In this document: piece by piece, positions 34,201 to 49,200 of the stretch
Layout: the number at the start of each line of letters is the position of its first letter
Position numbering within the stretch: the stretch's first letter is position 1
Origin: Plazaster borealis
Lineage: Eukaryota > Echinodermata > Asteroidea > Forcipulatida > Labidiasteridae
Length of the DNA: 64,000 bases
Direction: 5' to 3'
Assembly: GCA_021014325.1 (NCBI GenBank)
Contig: CM037464.1
Location: 2,077,127 to 2,141,126, forward strand
Made by a program: the position numbers and the translations under genes
The notes under the pieces: model-generated
What the model was told of the DNA's origin: nothing
Databases searched by the model: none
Seen by the model: the letters and a program-made list of their open reading frames with translations, nothing else

Positions 34201-37200
34201 AGGACCACGACCAGGACTCGAACCCACACTTTGCTGGTCAGAAACACAAGAGCTCGAGTCCTGTGCTCTTAACCTCTCAGCCACGACACGCCAGAGAACG
34301 AACTACTACAATATTATGTCAATTCACAAACCTGGAAGCGGTTATTTTTATTTTATAAGAGCAATGTTTCAAATCGTCTTGTAGATGCCAGTTTATTCAA
34401 CAGATTTGTGAGTGAAGTGAGACACATATTCAGACTGAGTACAGTGTGTAGACGTGGGTAGATTTCACAAAACTCTTCCTAACTTAGGACTAGTCCTAGG
34501 CAATGCTAAGAGATATGACTAGTCCATGGTCCTAACTTAAGACTAGTCCTATCTCTCAGCATTGCCTAAGACTAGTCCTAAGTTAGGAAGAGTTTTGTGA
34601 AATCGACCCCTGGAAACCTGAGACCCAGATCAAGAACGAGGAGGTTGGAAGAATGGGAAACCAGGAAGTAGAGAGAGACAGAGAAACCAGAGGAAAGGGA
34701 AAGACTAAGGCACTAAGGTCTGAGAACGAAACTTTGAGATTTCCTTTGATGATTGCAATGTTGTAAATACATCCCTTTGACCATCGTGTGTTTTTACGCA
34801 AGGGACGCTTTGCTGCCTCTTTGGTGATTACCCATGCTATAACTTCAGGGCCTAATTTCATATGGAGCTGCTTAAAAACGCAGCTAAGCGCAACAAAATG
34901 ATGCTTACAGATGATTCCACATGTATCATCTGTGACTGGTATCCTGCTAAATTTTGCTTGGCATAAAATTATTAAGCACCATTTGCTGCTTTAATTTTGG
35001 CACAGATTTCACTGTCTAACATTGTCAGTAAATTTGGCCCTCAACGCTTTTTTTGAGCCAGCTTTGACACTTTAATTAACTGCACTATGATCCCTGCTAC
35101 ACTTGAATGAAGCTCGGCTAGGGTTTTGAATTTCTCACGAAGACTGAAAAACAAGACTGCAAAGTCAAAAACAGCTGTACCTGGAATGACGAAAAGACGT
35201 TAGTCTTTCCTTCAAGTATTGCCCAGGGCAGTGGCGCATTCAGGTCATCGACCATACTGAAAAATGGCTGCTCGCCATGACCGGCAGCCTCTCTAAACAG
35301 ACTCCGGGTTCGAATTCGTAGGAGACTGTCGTCGTCTTCCGTTTTGAAGTGTCTGAATTGGAGACTAAGTAGCGAGGGAACTTTGACCTCGTAGATAGGT
35401 GAGATGAGACGAGCGAGACTGCCAGGAGGTAGGGTCGTACCGTTTCTGCAGGCACAGATGTAATTATCTGAAGAAGGAAGAACCAGACTTTTAATTACAG
35501 GGATTAGGGTTAGATATTTTGGAATAATTAGGCAAACTCAAGTCGTAGGATTTGAAACTTTGAATGGTTGAGACACAATCTAGTAAGTTTTGAAGTAATG
35601 AACCGTGTAATTATTTGACGTTTCGATCAGTAAATTCTGATCGTCTTCAGGAGACAGCAGATAAATTCAATTCAATTGCTGTATTGGACAACACACTTAA
35701 ATGAGTAATATACAAATAAGAGTCCGCATGTTTACCAATAATTGTTTGATATTATTTCATTATCTGAAGTGTTTTTGTATCTGATTTAAAATAATTGAAT
35801 TTATGTGTTCAAACAAGATAGGCCTAATGCATCAGTTTTTATTAACTTGTTTTTTTTCAAACCAATATCATTGCATTGGGCCGAGTATTTCAGCGCATGA
35901 AATTTTAAGAAATGCAGAAAAATCACACCGTGTGACTTAACAAATTCGTACACGTTCACAAATTATTATTCAAAACAGACCGATGAATTTGTTGACTGAT
36001 TTAATTTCTGGTGCTCATTTTGTTTTAGGTGTGCGGCGGAGGGGGGGGGTGGTGGTAGGGTGGTGAGCAGGAGATTGGGACTTTCGATCCGCACCTTCCT
36101 TATAAGTACACGACTAGGAAAGGTAAGGATAGTGACGCATACCTTGTGCCGGAGCCTGGTTTTCCCGGGTATCCTCAAATTCTAAGGACCAATCAAAGTC
36201 ATCCGTAACGTCTTGTGTGTAGCCGCAAAGATCTCCCTGGAACTGGCATGTTATGGTCTCTGCAAAGGAGACGATAAAGAAGGTGAGAATATAATGTCAA
36301 GAAGCTTGGTAAAGGAATGGGGGAGCTCTTGTTTCTTCTTGCCACTGAACTCCATTTATTATTTTATTTGTAATACCTGACTCCCATAAAATAAGGGTTG
36401 TATTTTAATATTGCATTTATAAGTAGTAATTTTAAATAAGACTGAAAAAAGCAACACCTTTTTGAATGTAAGAAAAAGTTCAACTTTACTGAAAGTTGTT
36501 TTAATATTCAAAACGAACAAACCAGCCCAACCAACAAAACACACAACAATTTATTTTCGGCCACTCTTGTATTTTTCCCATTTATGCCCGTGTGATTAAA
36601 GAGGGGCTTCAGGTTAAATTGAGTTTTGTGATGCGTTACTGTTTTGCAATAGATAGAGTTCTCATGAAAGTGGTGAAAACATTACAAGTCTCTAACCTCG
36701 CGTTAAAATGGTGTAAAATGTCATTTTGTTTGATACTCTTTAAGAGCGAAATTTGAAACGTGACGTCAAGAAACAAATGGGTTTGTACATTCCAAAGAGG
36801 TATTTCTGCACCGGTCAAAAAGGTCAAACTCAATGCCGGCCGTTTTGATTGAATATCATCAAATTTCAGAAATGAACTGAACACTTTCTGTACACAAAAT
36901 TATCGAACAGACCATAATCTGAAATATGACGTCATCGAACGTGTTTGGATTTGAAAACAAAAATGCACTTGGATGGTATCAAACACAGTGGCATTTCACA
37001 CAATTTTAACAGAGGCTATAGAGACTTGAAATGTACTTTTCATTTTCGTTAAGACTCGATCTATTGGAAAACGAGTGGATCAAAAAAATAAATTCGAGCC
37101 CCTCTTTATCCTCATTAGTTTGGTTACATTGAATTCATGGGGAATACAACCAGGTGGTTTGACAATGGTAAAGATCCACACTGCTATATTAAAAACAAAA

Positions 37201-40200
37201 TATGCACAACTTAGCTTTGGGAAAAACAAGCTTACAAACTAGGCTCATGAATTACACCATGGGATTAAACATGAGATGAATGTTTGTTTGACTTAAAATA
37301 TTGCTGTGTGAGCCATGAATAGAGTAGGGCTTCCGACGGGATTAAAAGGATTCAGTAACTTCGAATACGATTAACTTCTTATGGTTTAAGCCAGGGGCCA
37401 AAGGGAGTAGTAATACCGCCCTCTTCCGTCTCGCCTTGGACCGACTTATGCCATTAGGTTTAAACCAATGACACTGGCCAAGTTGTCACGCCTTCTGGTC
37501 ACAAGACATTGCGGCTGTCGTTTAAGAAGCTCTTCAAATTAACGAGTAAAGCTTGAGCCCATGGAAGGTCCAGTAAAAGAAACCCTTGATCGCGCGGATG
37601 ATATCATAAGACGTAAAGGCTAAGATTGATCACCCGTTCTATAAGATCGAATCACTGAGTCCAGTAAAAATTTTCAGGGATTACAAAATGATTAAATGTT
37701 TATTGAATTAGAAAACCAGCCAAAAACAAAAATCAGTTTTAGAATTCGCTTCCTGTAATAGACAGTGCAAATAACGAGCTTATTCGGACATCTTTGGGAA
37801 CCAAAATGTGTTGCCATTGCTGTAACAGGAAAACAGAACCTCGCACAATCACGGTGAACATAAATTAAACATCGTAGTCTTAGGTTTGGGGGAAATGTTA
37901 CCCATTTCAACTATACTACACGATTTCTCCTTTTCAGAATTTTGAAAACTTTGTTTATGATGGTGCCCTTTTTTATAGGGAACTGTGTGTGTGTTCGCCA
38001 GGAGATTTCAAATAAAAGGCTTCCAATAAAATGTCTTGAGATCCTAAAGATCGATTCCATCTTGAGGCAGCTTACATGAGTGACTAAGATTGCCATCTAA
38101 CAAGCAGAATCAACAAGGGAACAGACATAAATCCCGACTTCCCTAAAATAGCTGGCAATATGTTTACACAAATAGAACATGAATGTTTTTTTTTTCTTAC
38201 AGACAGACAAATGGAAACAATCTGGTGATACCTAAAGTAGTGGAGGAAATTTCCAAAATGTCCGATTGATTAATTTAACAAAAGTTCGTTTTTTTAAAAT
38301 GTTATGATTTAAAGGCAGTGGACACTATTGGTAATTACTCAAAATAATTATTAGCACAAAACCTTACTTGGTATCAAGTAATGGGGAGAGGTTGGTAGTA
38401 TAAAACATTGTGAGAAACGGCTCCCTCTGAAGTGGAGTAGTTTTCGAGAAAGAAGTAATTTTCCACGAATTTGATTTCGAGACCTCAAGTTTAGAACTTG
38501 AGGTCTCGAAATCAAGCATCTGAAAGCACACAACTTCGTGTGACAAGGGTGTTTTTTCTTTCATAGTTATCTTGCAACTCCGACGACCGATCGAGCTCAA
38601 ATTTTCACAGGTTTGTTATTTTATGCATATGTTGAGATACACCAAGTGAGAAGACTGGTCATTGGCAATTACCAATAGTGTACACTGTCTTTATTCTACA
38701 TTATTTAATACAGAGCGGTCAATCAACTTTCCATTATGTATAACAACTGCATCTTGTTTGTGAGTTATTTTATATTCCTAATTTGGTTATAGATTGAACT
38801 GGAATGGAAAGTATGGACAAAAATATTGTATTGAATTGAATTGAATCCCAGATTTACTCATTGAAATAAATCTGATGTCGAGAATTTTGAGACTCCTCAA
38901 AAGAAAAACAAACAAACTAAAACATAGATTTCGGAGATTCATTCTGTTTCGAAGAAGGCGTCAAATAACAATCTTTCGAATCAACATTTTGATGTAATTA
39001 TTTCTAGTTGAAGTGACAATGCCCTGATTTAACACTGCATCATATTCGATTGAGTTCAATTTTTTATTTATATAAAATATACTTTTTTGAAACTTTCGAT
39101 GTCCAAACATAGCCACCGTAGTTTCAGGGTAACAGATCGTTCTGTGTTTCTTTTCCTGCCTGGTACAAATCTTGTAAATTTGGTAAATTTCCTGTGAAGC
39201 AGGAAGGTGATTAAGCCGTCTTCCGTCACCCACACAGCTGCATATGAGGCAGTAACAGTGATCCGATGCGAGGAATGAAGGGACGAAGTCGGGGGGTGGG
39301 GGTCGGGTATGGGGGGGGGGGGTTGACTCCCATTGGGTCAAAGGTTAAGACAACAGGGGTTTGCACAAAGTCATGACTATGTTACATGCAAACCCATGTT
39401 TCCCTTTCAATAGTAGTGCGGGCATACATCTTCTGTTCTGCAGTTTGGACATGTAATCAATACATGTCTCGAATTAAAGTCATTAGATAAATGTCAGCTG
39501 AACTTAAGCTGTCGTAAGAACACGATTTTTAAAACTGAAACATGCTTTAGTGGGAAATGTAATGTTTGAAACAGGTCACGACGACATCAATCATAAAGCT
39601 CCAATCATCGATTTATGGAACATGTTAGATATTAAATTTATGAGATTGCTCTTGAGTTGATCACGATGCACTCTCTACATTCTTTCTAGTTTCCGGACAT
39701 AGAATTTCATTTATCTTGATCGCATCTTTCCGGTCCCGTCATGTACAGCGCCAAGAAGATAAACAAAAAGAAATATCAGGGACGATCATATTTCTGAAAA
39801 GAGTGATTCAAATCGATCGGAGGAAATCCCAGCTGTTCCCCCTTGTGAGTCGGGTTACAGGAGTCGAAGGAGACGCAGCCAGGCTCTCCCATCGTCTTGC
39901 TTATCGACTGCCAACCATTTACAAATAAAACCTTAAATGCACTCTCTTGGAGAAGCCTCAAGGCAATAAATGTTACAGTCTTTCCAGGACGTCTGAGCTC
40001 CCTACATATTGGACATTCGATCGGTATTGACCAGTTATCCCGGGATCCAATATTGGCAGAAGATTCAGAGAGACAGTTTCAAAACTGCTTTGCGTTCGTT
40101 TGAATTGTACGTTTTTAGTCACTTATATAATAATCACAAAAACGTTCTAACCACAGTCTTAAATGAGTGCACAGCTTGGATTTCATAATTGTGATTAAAG

Positions 40201-43200
40201 TACGTTTATAGTCACTTTTATAATAAGTTTAAAAACATTATAACTATATTTATATGTAGTCTTAAAAATAAGTGCATAGCCTTGGTTCCATGTTTTTATG
40301 ATTAAAGCACATTTGAGTAGTCACTTACATAACTGAAGGTGTTGCCTTCTTGTTAACTTCTTTTTAATTTTGTTTGGTAAGTTTATTGATGTATACTTTA
40401 TATTTGTATGCTTATTGTGTAAATTGTTGAATTGTAAACTAAGAAAATTTGAATAGTGTCAGCTTTTTGGTTGTTGTATGATTCAAATGAATAAACCGTA
40501 GACACAGAAGCAAATATAAAAACATTTTAATGTTAGTCTTTTAATAAGTGCATATAGCTTTTGGTTTCATGTTGGTGATTAAAGTACATACGAAATTCGC
40601 ACATGCGATTATTCAATGACATTTAAGAGGGAGAGAAAAAAGTCGGTACTTGAGACAACACATGCTTCGCAGTTCGCACAGTGTCTCTGAACTGACAATA
40701 GTGCAGTCCTTGAAAGATCCTTTGCGGCATTTTAAAAGGTTAGAAAAGTAGTTGAACTTTGTGATGTGCACGAATTTGTCCTTATGTGGTTTTCTTGAAC
40801 TGGTAGTCTGCAACTGGTAGTCTACGACATTACGTTTGAGATGACCCCATGGTCACTACGAAGGTCAACCCATTAAGGGATAAAACAACATGATAGCCTA
40901 CAATAAATAACCACCGATACGCAAATATAGATGCAAATATAGATACAAATATATATGCAAACATATATGCAAATTTATGTCAATAAGTGTTCTGAAAACC
41001 ACAATCCACATTTGGACTTCATGAAGCTCCAAACGATGATTTTAAATGTGAGGATCGTGTTCTTTACGAATTTAATCAATTCAGTCCGTATTTCATCCAG
41101 ACTGACAGACACCGTCAGACATAAATCAATCAATCGAGAAGTTCGCCTTTCAGACCAAGGGAAAGGGAAAACGCCTAAGATACGACACGTCCGCCGGACC
41201 CGATCCACCACCATCTTGTAAACCTCCAGATAAAAATCATTTCTGGTGTCGCGTTTGAGGCACATCATCAATTATTATATCATTCATCTCGACAACTGGC
41301 CCTGACAGCCCGGAGGAATTCACCAATTATATTAATTCAACTCACCCCCCCCCCCTGCAATCGAGTTAAGTCCGGACTAGTGTCACATGCCTGTTGTACT
41401 AATGGATGCTTTACTTCACAGCTTAGTAAACCAAGCAGAGCCATCTCGACTGATCAGGTTATCCCTTTCACACCAATACCATCCACATCAATTTCCCTGC
41501 GTGCGTAAAGGCAAATTATTTCAAGTGACATCATAGAACGTCAATAGCTCTTGATCTCATAGGGACTCGCGTGTTCGGCTGATCTGCGTCAGGGGAAAAA
41601 AACAAAATGGCCGCCACTCTAAAACCAACCATTGTTCATTATGACAATTACACAGTAGAGATTTCATGATATTAGTCGATCTTGGGACATAGGAATCAGC
41701 TTCTGGACGTACACATCACAAACCGTCTATAAGCAGGGTCCGAATTTACGGCTACGGCTACGGCTACTGCTGGGTCGCTGGGTCATCGTTGAAGAGGACG
41801 TCATAGCAACAGTCGTAGCCGTAGCCGCTATGAAACTCAGAGAAAGGCTTTGCTTGGCAGACTTACATCATATTGACAGAACGTTTACAACTTGAGGGGG
41901 TCGTGACAATGGGAAACACTCCGAACTCACTTCAAATGGATACGAAGTTAAACATCATCGGTCGGATGTTTAATGTTGTCATAAACTCGGATGCTAATCG
42001 TGTACAAACCCCAAGGGTTATACCCTTTCTCTATAATGGTTAGACTAAGCTACTAATTCTACCTCCATGGACTAAGGTGCCAGAAAAAGGCGAACAGTAA
42101 TATGATCTTATCGGGTGTTATCCTGGATGAGAGACCCGAACATCAAGATATCTTGTGCATCCTATACACAGAGTATCAGCTTGACACACGAAATTGTACT
42201 TGTCATGGAAGCTGAGTACATTTCGTCACAGTGTTCACCAAGTGGCGAATCTGCACCACAGCTCGGAGACTGCTTACTTTGTTTTCTTTTTAAATCTGAC
42301 TATCAAAATAAAAGCTGACCCCTTCAGTCATACGGAACTGTTAGTATGTGTTCAATCGTGAATAATATAGTTTGAGGATTTATTAATTCCTGAACACATT
42401 TGTCACTTCGTGAAAATGAATAAAAAGAGACATGTACGGTACTCAGAATAATGTGTACAAACACAACTGCATTTTGAGATGCTCAGGTTCGTGAGAACGC
42501 TGAACTTATAATAGTTCTAAAGATTTGTCGGTGTGTGAAAACGCACAAGTCATACCACGCGTGTTACGCACCGTGAAAGCGCTATGGAGAAGGTCGAGAA
42601 TCTTGATTCGTCACTTCGTGAAAACGCAACAATGGCAAATCTAGTGATACTTCTTAATAGACTGTGCAAGTCTCGCGCATATTTGAACTTCCGGGACCAT
42701 TGTGGTCCCAACCATACGGAGATTTACGTGGGCACGATTTTGTTTTGTCAATTATTTTACTTTAACGTGGTATATGCCCGTGAAAAATACATATGTTGTT
42801 GGGAATGTAAAACTTAGTTATAAAAAAATATGAAAGTAAAATCATTTCAACAATATAACGAAGAAAACCCGATAATTAAACTTGACCTCAACTTCCGGTT
42901 GCTGCAAAAAATGAAGAATTTTGTGCTCACCTCCGATCACAAAAATTATGTAAACGCTTGTTTTAGATGAGCGATGATAATCGCCAGATACTGTAATCGC
43001 AACGCGAAGCCTTTTCATTGCAGTCTATGGTTGTTGAGGCGTCAGCGTCCTCTATAAACTGTGTCAAACGTTAATTTTACGCCCGTGTGATCTTCGCTAA
43101 TCCACGTAAGTGGTTTCTGAAAAGTTAAGATCGAATAAGCATCCTTGTCCCAGAGTTTTAATTTTGCTGCACTAATAATTAACACATTATTTGTGTATTT

Positions 43201-46200
43201 TTTATAAAAACTAAAACTGATTTTATTAACATGTAATGAGTATTTTTGTTTTTCAGATTTTGTCATTAAATATAATTTAAAACAAAGATTTGATTTCAGA
43301 GAAAAAAATGTTCTTCTATTGACGTGTTTTCTCGTTCCGATACGCGCGAGACTTGCACAGTCTATTACGAAACCATAACGTGTTAGGTCATAAAACTTGC
43401 TGAAATTATTAACAGTAACAAGTATGTCAGAAATTTGTACAAAAACTGATTTGCAAATTTTGTGATTTTTCACAAAGCGATTCCTTAACGACGCAAATGA
43501 ACCCATGTTCTTAAAATGACACCTTTGTTCAGTTATGCATATACTTCAATTTTAGCAGCATAGCAGAGAACGAAAATCACTTATAATCATTGATGTAGAA
43601 GCAACTAAAAACAAAATATCATTTGGCCACACACATCCCAAAACTGTTGAGGGTTTTCTTTGTTCAGTTATGTATCTTCAATTTGAGTAGCATAACAGAG
43701 AACAATAATCACTTTTATCGTCAACGATGTAGAAGCAACTAAAATATAAATTTTATTTGGCCACACACATTCCAGATTGTTGAGAGCTGTCTCTGTGCTG
43801 CGATGGTACCCTTGACCTGTTGATGGTAATCGTTCAACTGGAAACAGCTGCTGTCCGGGGACGATCTCCGTATTTGATGGAGTATAAAACAGAGCAGCCC
43901 AGGCAGAATAAGTAACCATTAGCTGACGTGTTATTGTACACTTGAAATCTCATATATTATCAGACAATCTTTCTTCATCTTCAATTCTATCCCCAAGGTA
44001 CAGATCCGTCTTTGACGAGCAACACAAGATACTTCGTTGCCCCCAAAACACCTGTATGCCTAAAGTAACCCTTTATCAACGGATAAGAAGTTATTAATGC
44101 AGGGCTGTTAGGGCGTTAGCCCCACAGTGCCAGGTACTATTACAATATGACTTCAAAATTCAAGATGAGTTGAAGAAAGCGAGTGCATCTACAGGGCAAG
44201 CAAAGATAAACAAAACGTACAACTCAAGTATCTTCTCTCCACGATAGAGAAATGTAACTTATATGTTAAAGGCAGGGTATACTTTTGTTAATTTTCAAAG
44301 ACCTTACCCCTTTCTCTAAAGCTATCTTTACTTCAAAGGGTGTCGTTTGTAACACTGTTTTATAGTATCAACAGCTCTCCAGTGCTCTTTACCAAGTAAG
44401 TTTTCATGGTCATTAATATTTGGAGTAATTACAAAAGTATATACCCTTCCCTAAAAAGCTAAACTCAAAATTCCAGTGGATCTTGAGGAAAAAAAACACA
44501 TTGAGTGTCTGACAGGAACCGTACACATTTTAAACAAACATCATTAGCGTTTTCAGTTCTTCTTTAAAATGACGATATTGGTTTCCTGTTTCAAATTGAT
44601 ATCAACTCGCAAGAGGAATTAGGGGAAATGGCGCACTTATGGGAGCGACATGGTACTATTTCTGACATATTTACTCTTTAAACTGAAAGTAGTGATTGAC
44701 AAATATAGACAAACATTGACAACTTACTCCTTAAATACAATGTTTTCTAATCTGTGACTAAGATAAAACAACCAATGACTTCCGGGCTGTCTATATGGAA
44801 TAATTGTGGTTGTATTGGGTAAACCGAAGTCGTCCGTGGCTAGACTATAGTCAGTGGTCAAAACCCAGTCGTCTTTATGTTCAATATAATCACAAATTAA
44901 CACTCGTTGTGGTATTGACCTGAGGGGGGTCAATTTTTTTCGGCGCCAGACTGCGAAAAAAAGGTCATCATCATCAGGAAATCAAAGATTAATTTGCTGA
45001 CTGATTCTTTTCTCAGTAAATCATGTATCTAACACTTTATTATTTTTAGTTTGACAATTTAATCCAAAACTGCCAAATTAATCAACACTTGACTTTCTTT
45101 ATACCGTATTAAAAATTGAAAAAAAACCAAAACAATTAAAGGTCAAGTAATTTGTCTCTAACGAGAGGCGTGAGACTTCGAAAAGTCAGATTCGCCAGCC
45201 TTCAGTGTATATATTATATTATGAGGCCCATTAAATTTTTAAAAGTAGATTTTCTTTTAACATTGACTATTCTGAATGGCCCCTAAGTTTATGTTCTTTT
45301 TGTGAAAGATCTCACGACCCCATTGAAATAATGACACTATGCTATGAGTGGTAACATCAATGTTTAAACGCCAATGTCAATTTTGTCTACGGAGTTGACA
45401 AAAAGATGATACGTTGTATCAATCTGTTGAATGCTTTTTTCAAAATACCGTCTTTCTTCACTTGTTATTTTATGATGTTTGCCACGTTCGAGCGAGCGTT
45501 ATACCAATAGAATTAAAGCACTCTACCTTTTGATTATAATACGGCGATTACGTAAACATTATGCAAATTGTATCGGTTGAAACCCATACGGTATACTCAT
45601 TACAATAAAGAAATTTGTTTTTCCTTAGTAATTATCGTTTGCTCGTTGGTGTTTGTTTTTGTGAGTTTGCACAACCTCTGATTGCTCGTTTCAATCTCGT
45701 TTCTAGTTTCTGATAAGTGTATTATTATTTAGACGGAATTCACCTGCACCATTACGAATGTAGACTTTGTCAACCATGCTATTTGTGATAGTGTTAAAAA
45801 CAGTACGAAATCAATTTCCCGATTGTGATGACACATTTGGTCAACTGCTGAGGGACCGATTTCACAAAGCAATAAGATTAATCTGTAAGATGAGTTATCA
45901 CTATCGCCAGAGTGATTCGTACTTTGTCATCACACTTTGCTTAGCAACTAATACTGATCCCCAGTTAAAGTCAGTCTTAGCTCTTTGTGAAATCGAGCCC
46001 AGGACATTTTGACAATCTTTTATCTTGTCTGGATAATCTGGGGCCGGTTTCACAAAGAGCTATAAGATTGATCTCAACTGCGAATCAATGTAAAATACTA
46101 AGAAAAATGTGACGTCACAATACAAATTACTATTATGTTGATACTGACAACTCATCTTAAGATGAATATTAGTGCTTTGAATGTCAGGGTACAATCCTGT

Positions 46201-49200
46201 TTTATCTTAAATTCATATTCATTTTTTTAAAAAAATATTATCCTAACCTTTTATGGAGGTTTTGTTGTGGCAGAAAATAATATTAGTGTGAAAATCACTT
46301 CTATTTTACAGAGTTACAGACAAGGCATAAACAAAGTGAATCATGATAACTCAGTTTTGACAATAACTTGTCTACTTACTCTATTCGTAATAATCCACCT
46401 CCGTTGAACCCAATCACGTCTCAGTTAAGCGCCAACACACCGTTCTACAACTTCATTAAGTTCTTATTCATCGTTTCCTGTAATTAGCTTTACCACACAT
46501 TTTTATTTTTGGAGCAGACCAAAGCCTTGTTCCGAGCGGAACCCATTAAAAAAAACAACCTAAGAGGTATATTGTAGAGTGATGCGAGACGTTATATCAG
46601 TATCACCGTTATATAGCTAATTGGTACGTACATTAAAGGCACTAAACAAGTTTGGAAATTGTCAAAGACCAGTGTTCTCACTTGGTGTATCCCAACATAT
46701 GCATAAAATAACAAGCCTGTGAAAATTTGGGTTCAATTGGTCATCGAAGTTGCAAGAAAATAATGAAAGAAAAAACACCCTTGTTGTACAAATTGGTGTG
46801 CTTTCAGATAGGAATAAAAACTTCTTGCAAGAAGTTTTTATTATTTTAGTGAGAAATTACCTCTTTCTCAAAAACTACGTTACTTCAGAGGGAGTCGTTT
46901 CATACAATGTTTTATACTATCAACAGCTCTCCGTTGCTTGTTACCAAGTAAGTTTTTGTGCTTATATTTGTTTTGAGTCATTACCAAACGTGTACGATAC
47001 CTTTAAGGTTCACTCATTCAAAACAATTAAAAATTCGCTGAGAGAGGAAGGTATACTCTAGCCACCTTTTGGGGAAAATGAGAATCGATGTTGTTGTTTT
47101 CTATGCAGGGATAGGTAACATATTATGTGTAGAGGTTTACATCGAGAGAAACCTTCGAAGGTCGAGTAGGTAAAGCCTACAGCTAAGCCTCTCCGGAAGG
47201 TGTGATTCAACACGAGTCACATAACCCTGGCAATTCCTACCCTTCATCCCATGTGTTGCACCCCTAGGGGGGCTACATGTCATGTTTAAAGGGGAACAAA
47301 AAGTCGTGTCTGGTATGATTTGTTGATGATTTGGTTTACAGCAACAACAACAAAGTAAAATATGAATATACAAAAATAAAAATAAACATAAACAATAAAT
47401 AAATAATAAATAAAGAAACAAATGTATATGAAAATAATTACATGACAAATTAGGACCAAAAAACCCCCCACCCAAAACAAAAGTGCAGCATAATGTTTAG
47501 ACCTTAACATCAAAGAAGTGGAGATCGGCAGATAGCATGGAGGTATGACAACAGGTGGACATGCAAAACAACCAATTGGACTCCAAGAAACCGAACAAGA
47601 AAAAAAGGGAGACCCAATAGAAGATGGAGACATGAACTAAGAACATTAAAGGGGCATTGCTAGGCAACAGACAGCACAGGATAGAGTGAAATGGAGAATT
47701 TGTGAAGAGGCTTTTCTCCTGGAGTGGAGTGAAATAGGCTAGACAGAAGGAAACAAATACATAAACAAACTCATTTCTTGTGCTGCCGTCTTTTTATCCT
47801 ACAAAATATACTGTTTGAAAACAAGATGTTATCATTTGGGTATCTAATAAAACATGATGGCAACCTTGCTGTCATAGAAATGAGGACATTCTTTTAATTT
47901 ACTTTTAAATCTGTAATTATGGACCACTGCATACACATTCATCTAAGTTACGCAGAGAGGAAACACCGACGAATCAAGATGCATTTAAACTTCTACGATG
48001 ATATTGAAGTTGTCTTCATCTTTCCACCACCAAGATCTTGTTTATATTGGGTTTCTAACTAATTGGTTAAGGTCGACCACTGTCCCCAAAGACCTGTTTA
48101 AAACGCAAACTAAATATTGACGAAACTTACTCCCCATATCATGAATGTTAAAATATTAAAAACCAGTGACGATTAATTTCAAAATTCAGCAAGAATTGTA
48201 AACATTGGGTGCAACGATCGGAACATAAAGCTGCTAAAACTCTGACACTTATCGAGGTTCTAGAAAACATCCCTTTGGCCAAATGTAAAATAAGTAATTT
48301 AAAATGCAAATAGGTCAGTGAATGTACGTCGATGTTTGACAAAAGACAAAATTGATCGTATGCAAATATGTAGAGGTTGCAAACAAAAAAGGCGAATTCC
48401 ACGCCTTCAAGCCTTTTATTTGGTATTCGATCATGGTTGCACGTTCCTTATTTTAAAGGCAGAAGTAATTCGAACAGAAAACCTGGGGGCAATTTTATAG
48501 AGCTTTTAAGCAGACAATATTGTTTAACACATTTCTGCTCAATAGCAAAATGACCTGGACACCAGTCACAAATGTAACAACTGATATAGTATTTTGGCTG
48601 GTAACCTTAATCTGGTATTAAAAAGCGTAAATAGTGCTTAGCTACTTTTTGTGCTTAAGCAGCTTTATGAAATTAATGGCTCTGCTTACCATTACCACGG
48701 ACTTCTGCGCTTACGGCTCATAGACTTAAGAACTTTACAGTAAGCTGTAAGAGCAGAATTCTGCGGTAAGCAGTACCATGGCATTGGGCCTTGCATCTTG
48801 ACCCTGAAAGAAACCAAAATAGTATGGTCCGTTTATAATAAAAAGGAAACAAGAACTACCATTGTCAATGTGTGTATAAGGTACCCGACATAGATCCAAG
48901 GCAAAACCATGACAGAGATCTGTACCTTTGTGTTAACTGGTATCAAATTTGCCAAAAAATAGTCAATGGCCTGATGTTTCGACCCTATTTCTCGAAGGCT
49001 AAATGACAACACAACACAACACAACACACATAATCAGGTATTAGGGTATAACAGATGCAGTCAAGTCGAAATAAATGAAAACAGAAAGAGAGTAGAGAGA
49101 GGGATGGGGGGGGGGCAGAAATGTAAAAAGCAAGGGATTATCAGTGGAGGAGACAAAGGGGAGGGGTAGAGGGAAGGGGTTGGTTCAACCACAAGAGGTT

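Noticed and set aside
40975..41271. Minus-strand 98-codon frame containing DRVRRTCRILGVFPFPW
   Set aside because: No signal peptide, domain or matching splice phase to gene M. Could be untranslated exon sequence; not enough to call.
43042..43506. Minus-strand 154-codon frame
   Set aside because: Lies mostly inside the 42655-43367 foldback element in AT-rich DNA, with no motif.
46750..47061. 103-codon frame starting MQENNERKNTL, seen again at 58207 and 29567
   Set aside because: The recurrence is due to family 1 MITEs. The frame covers the element's palindrome and breaks in other copies.
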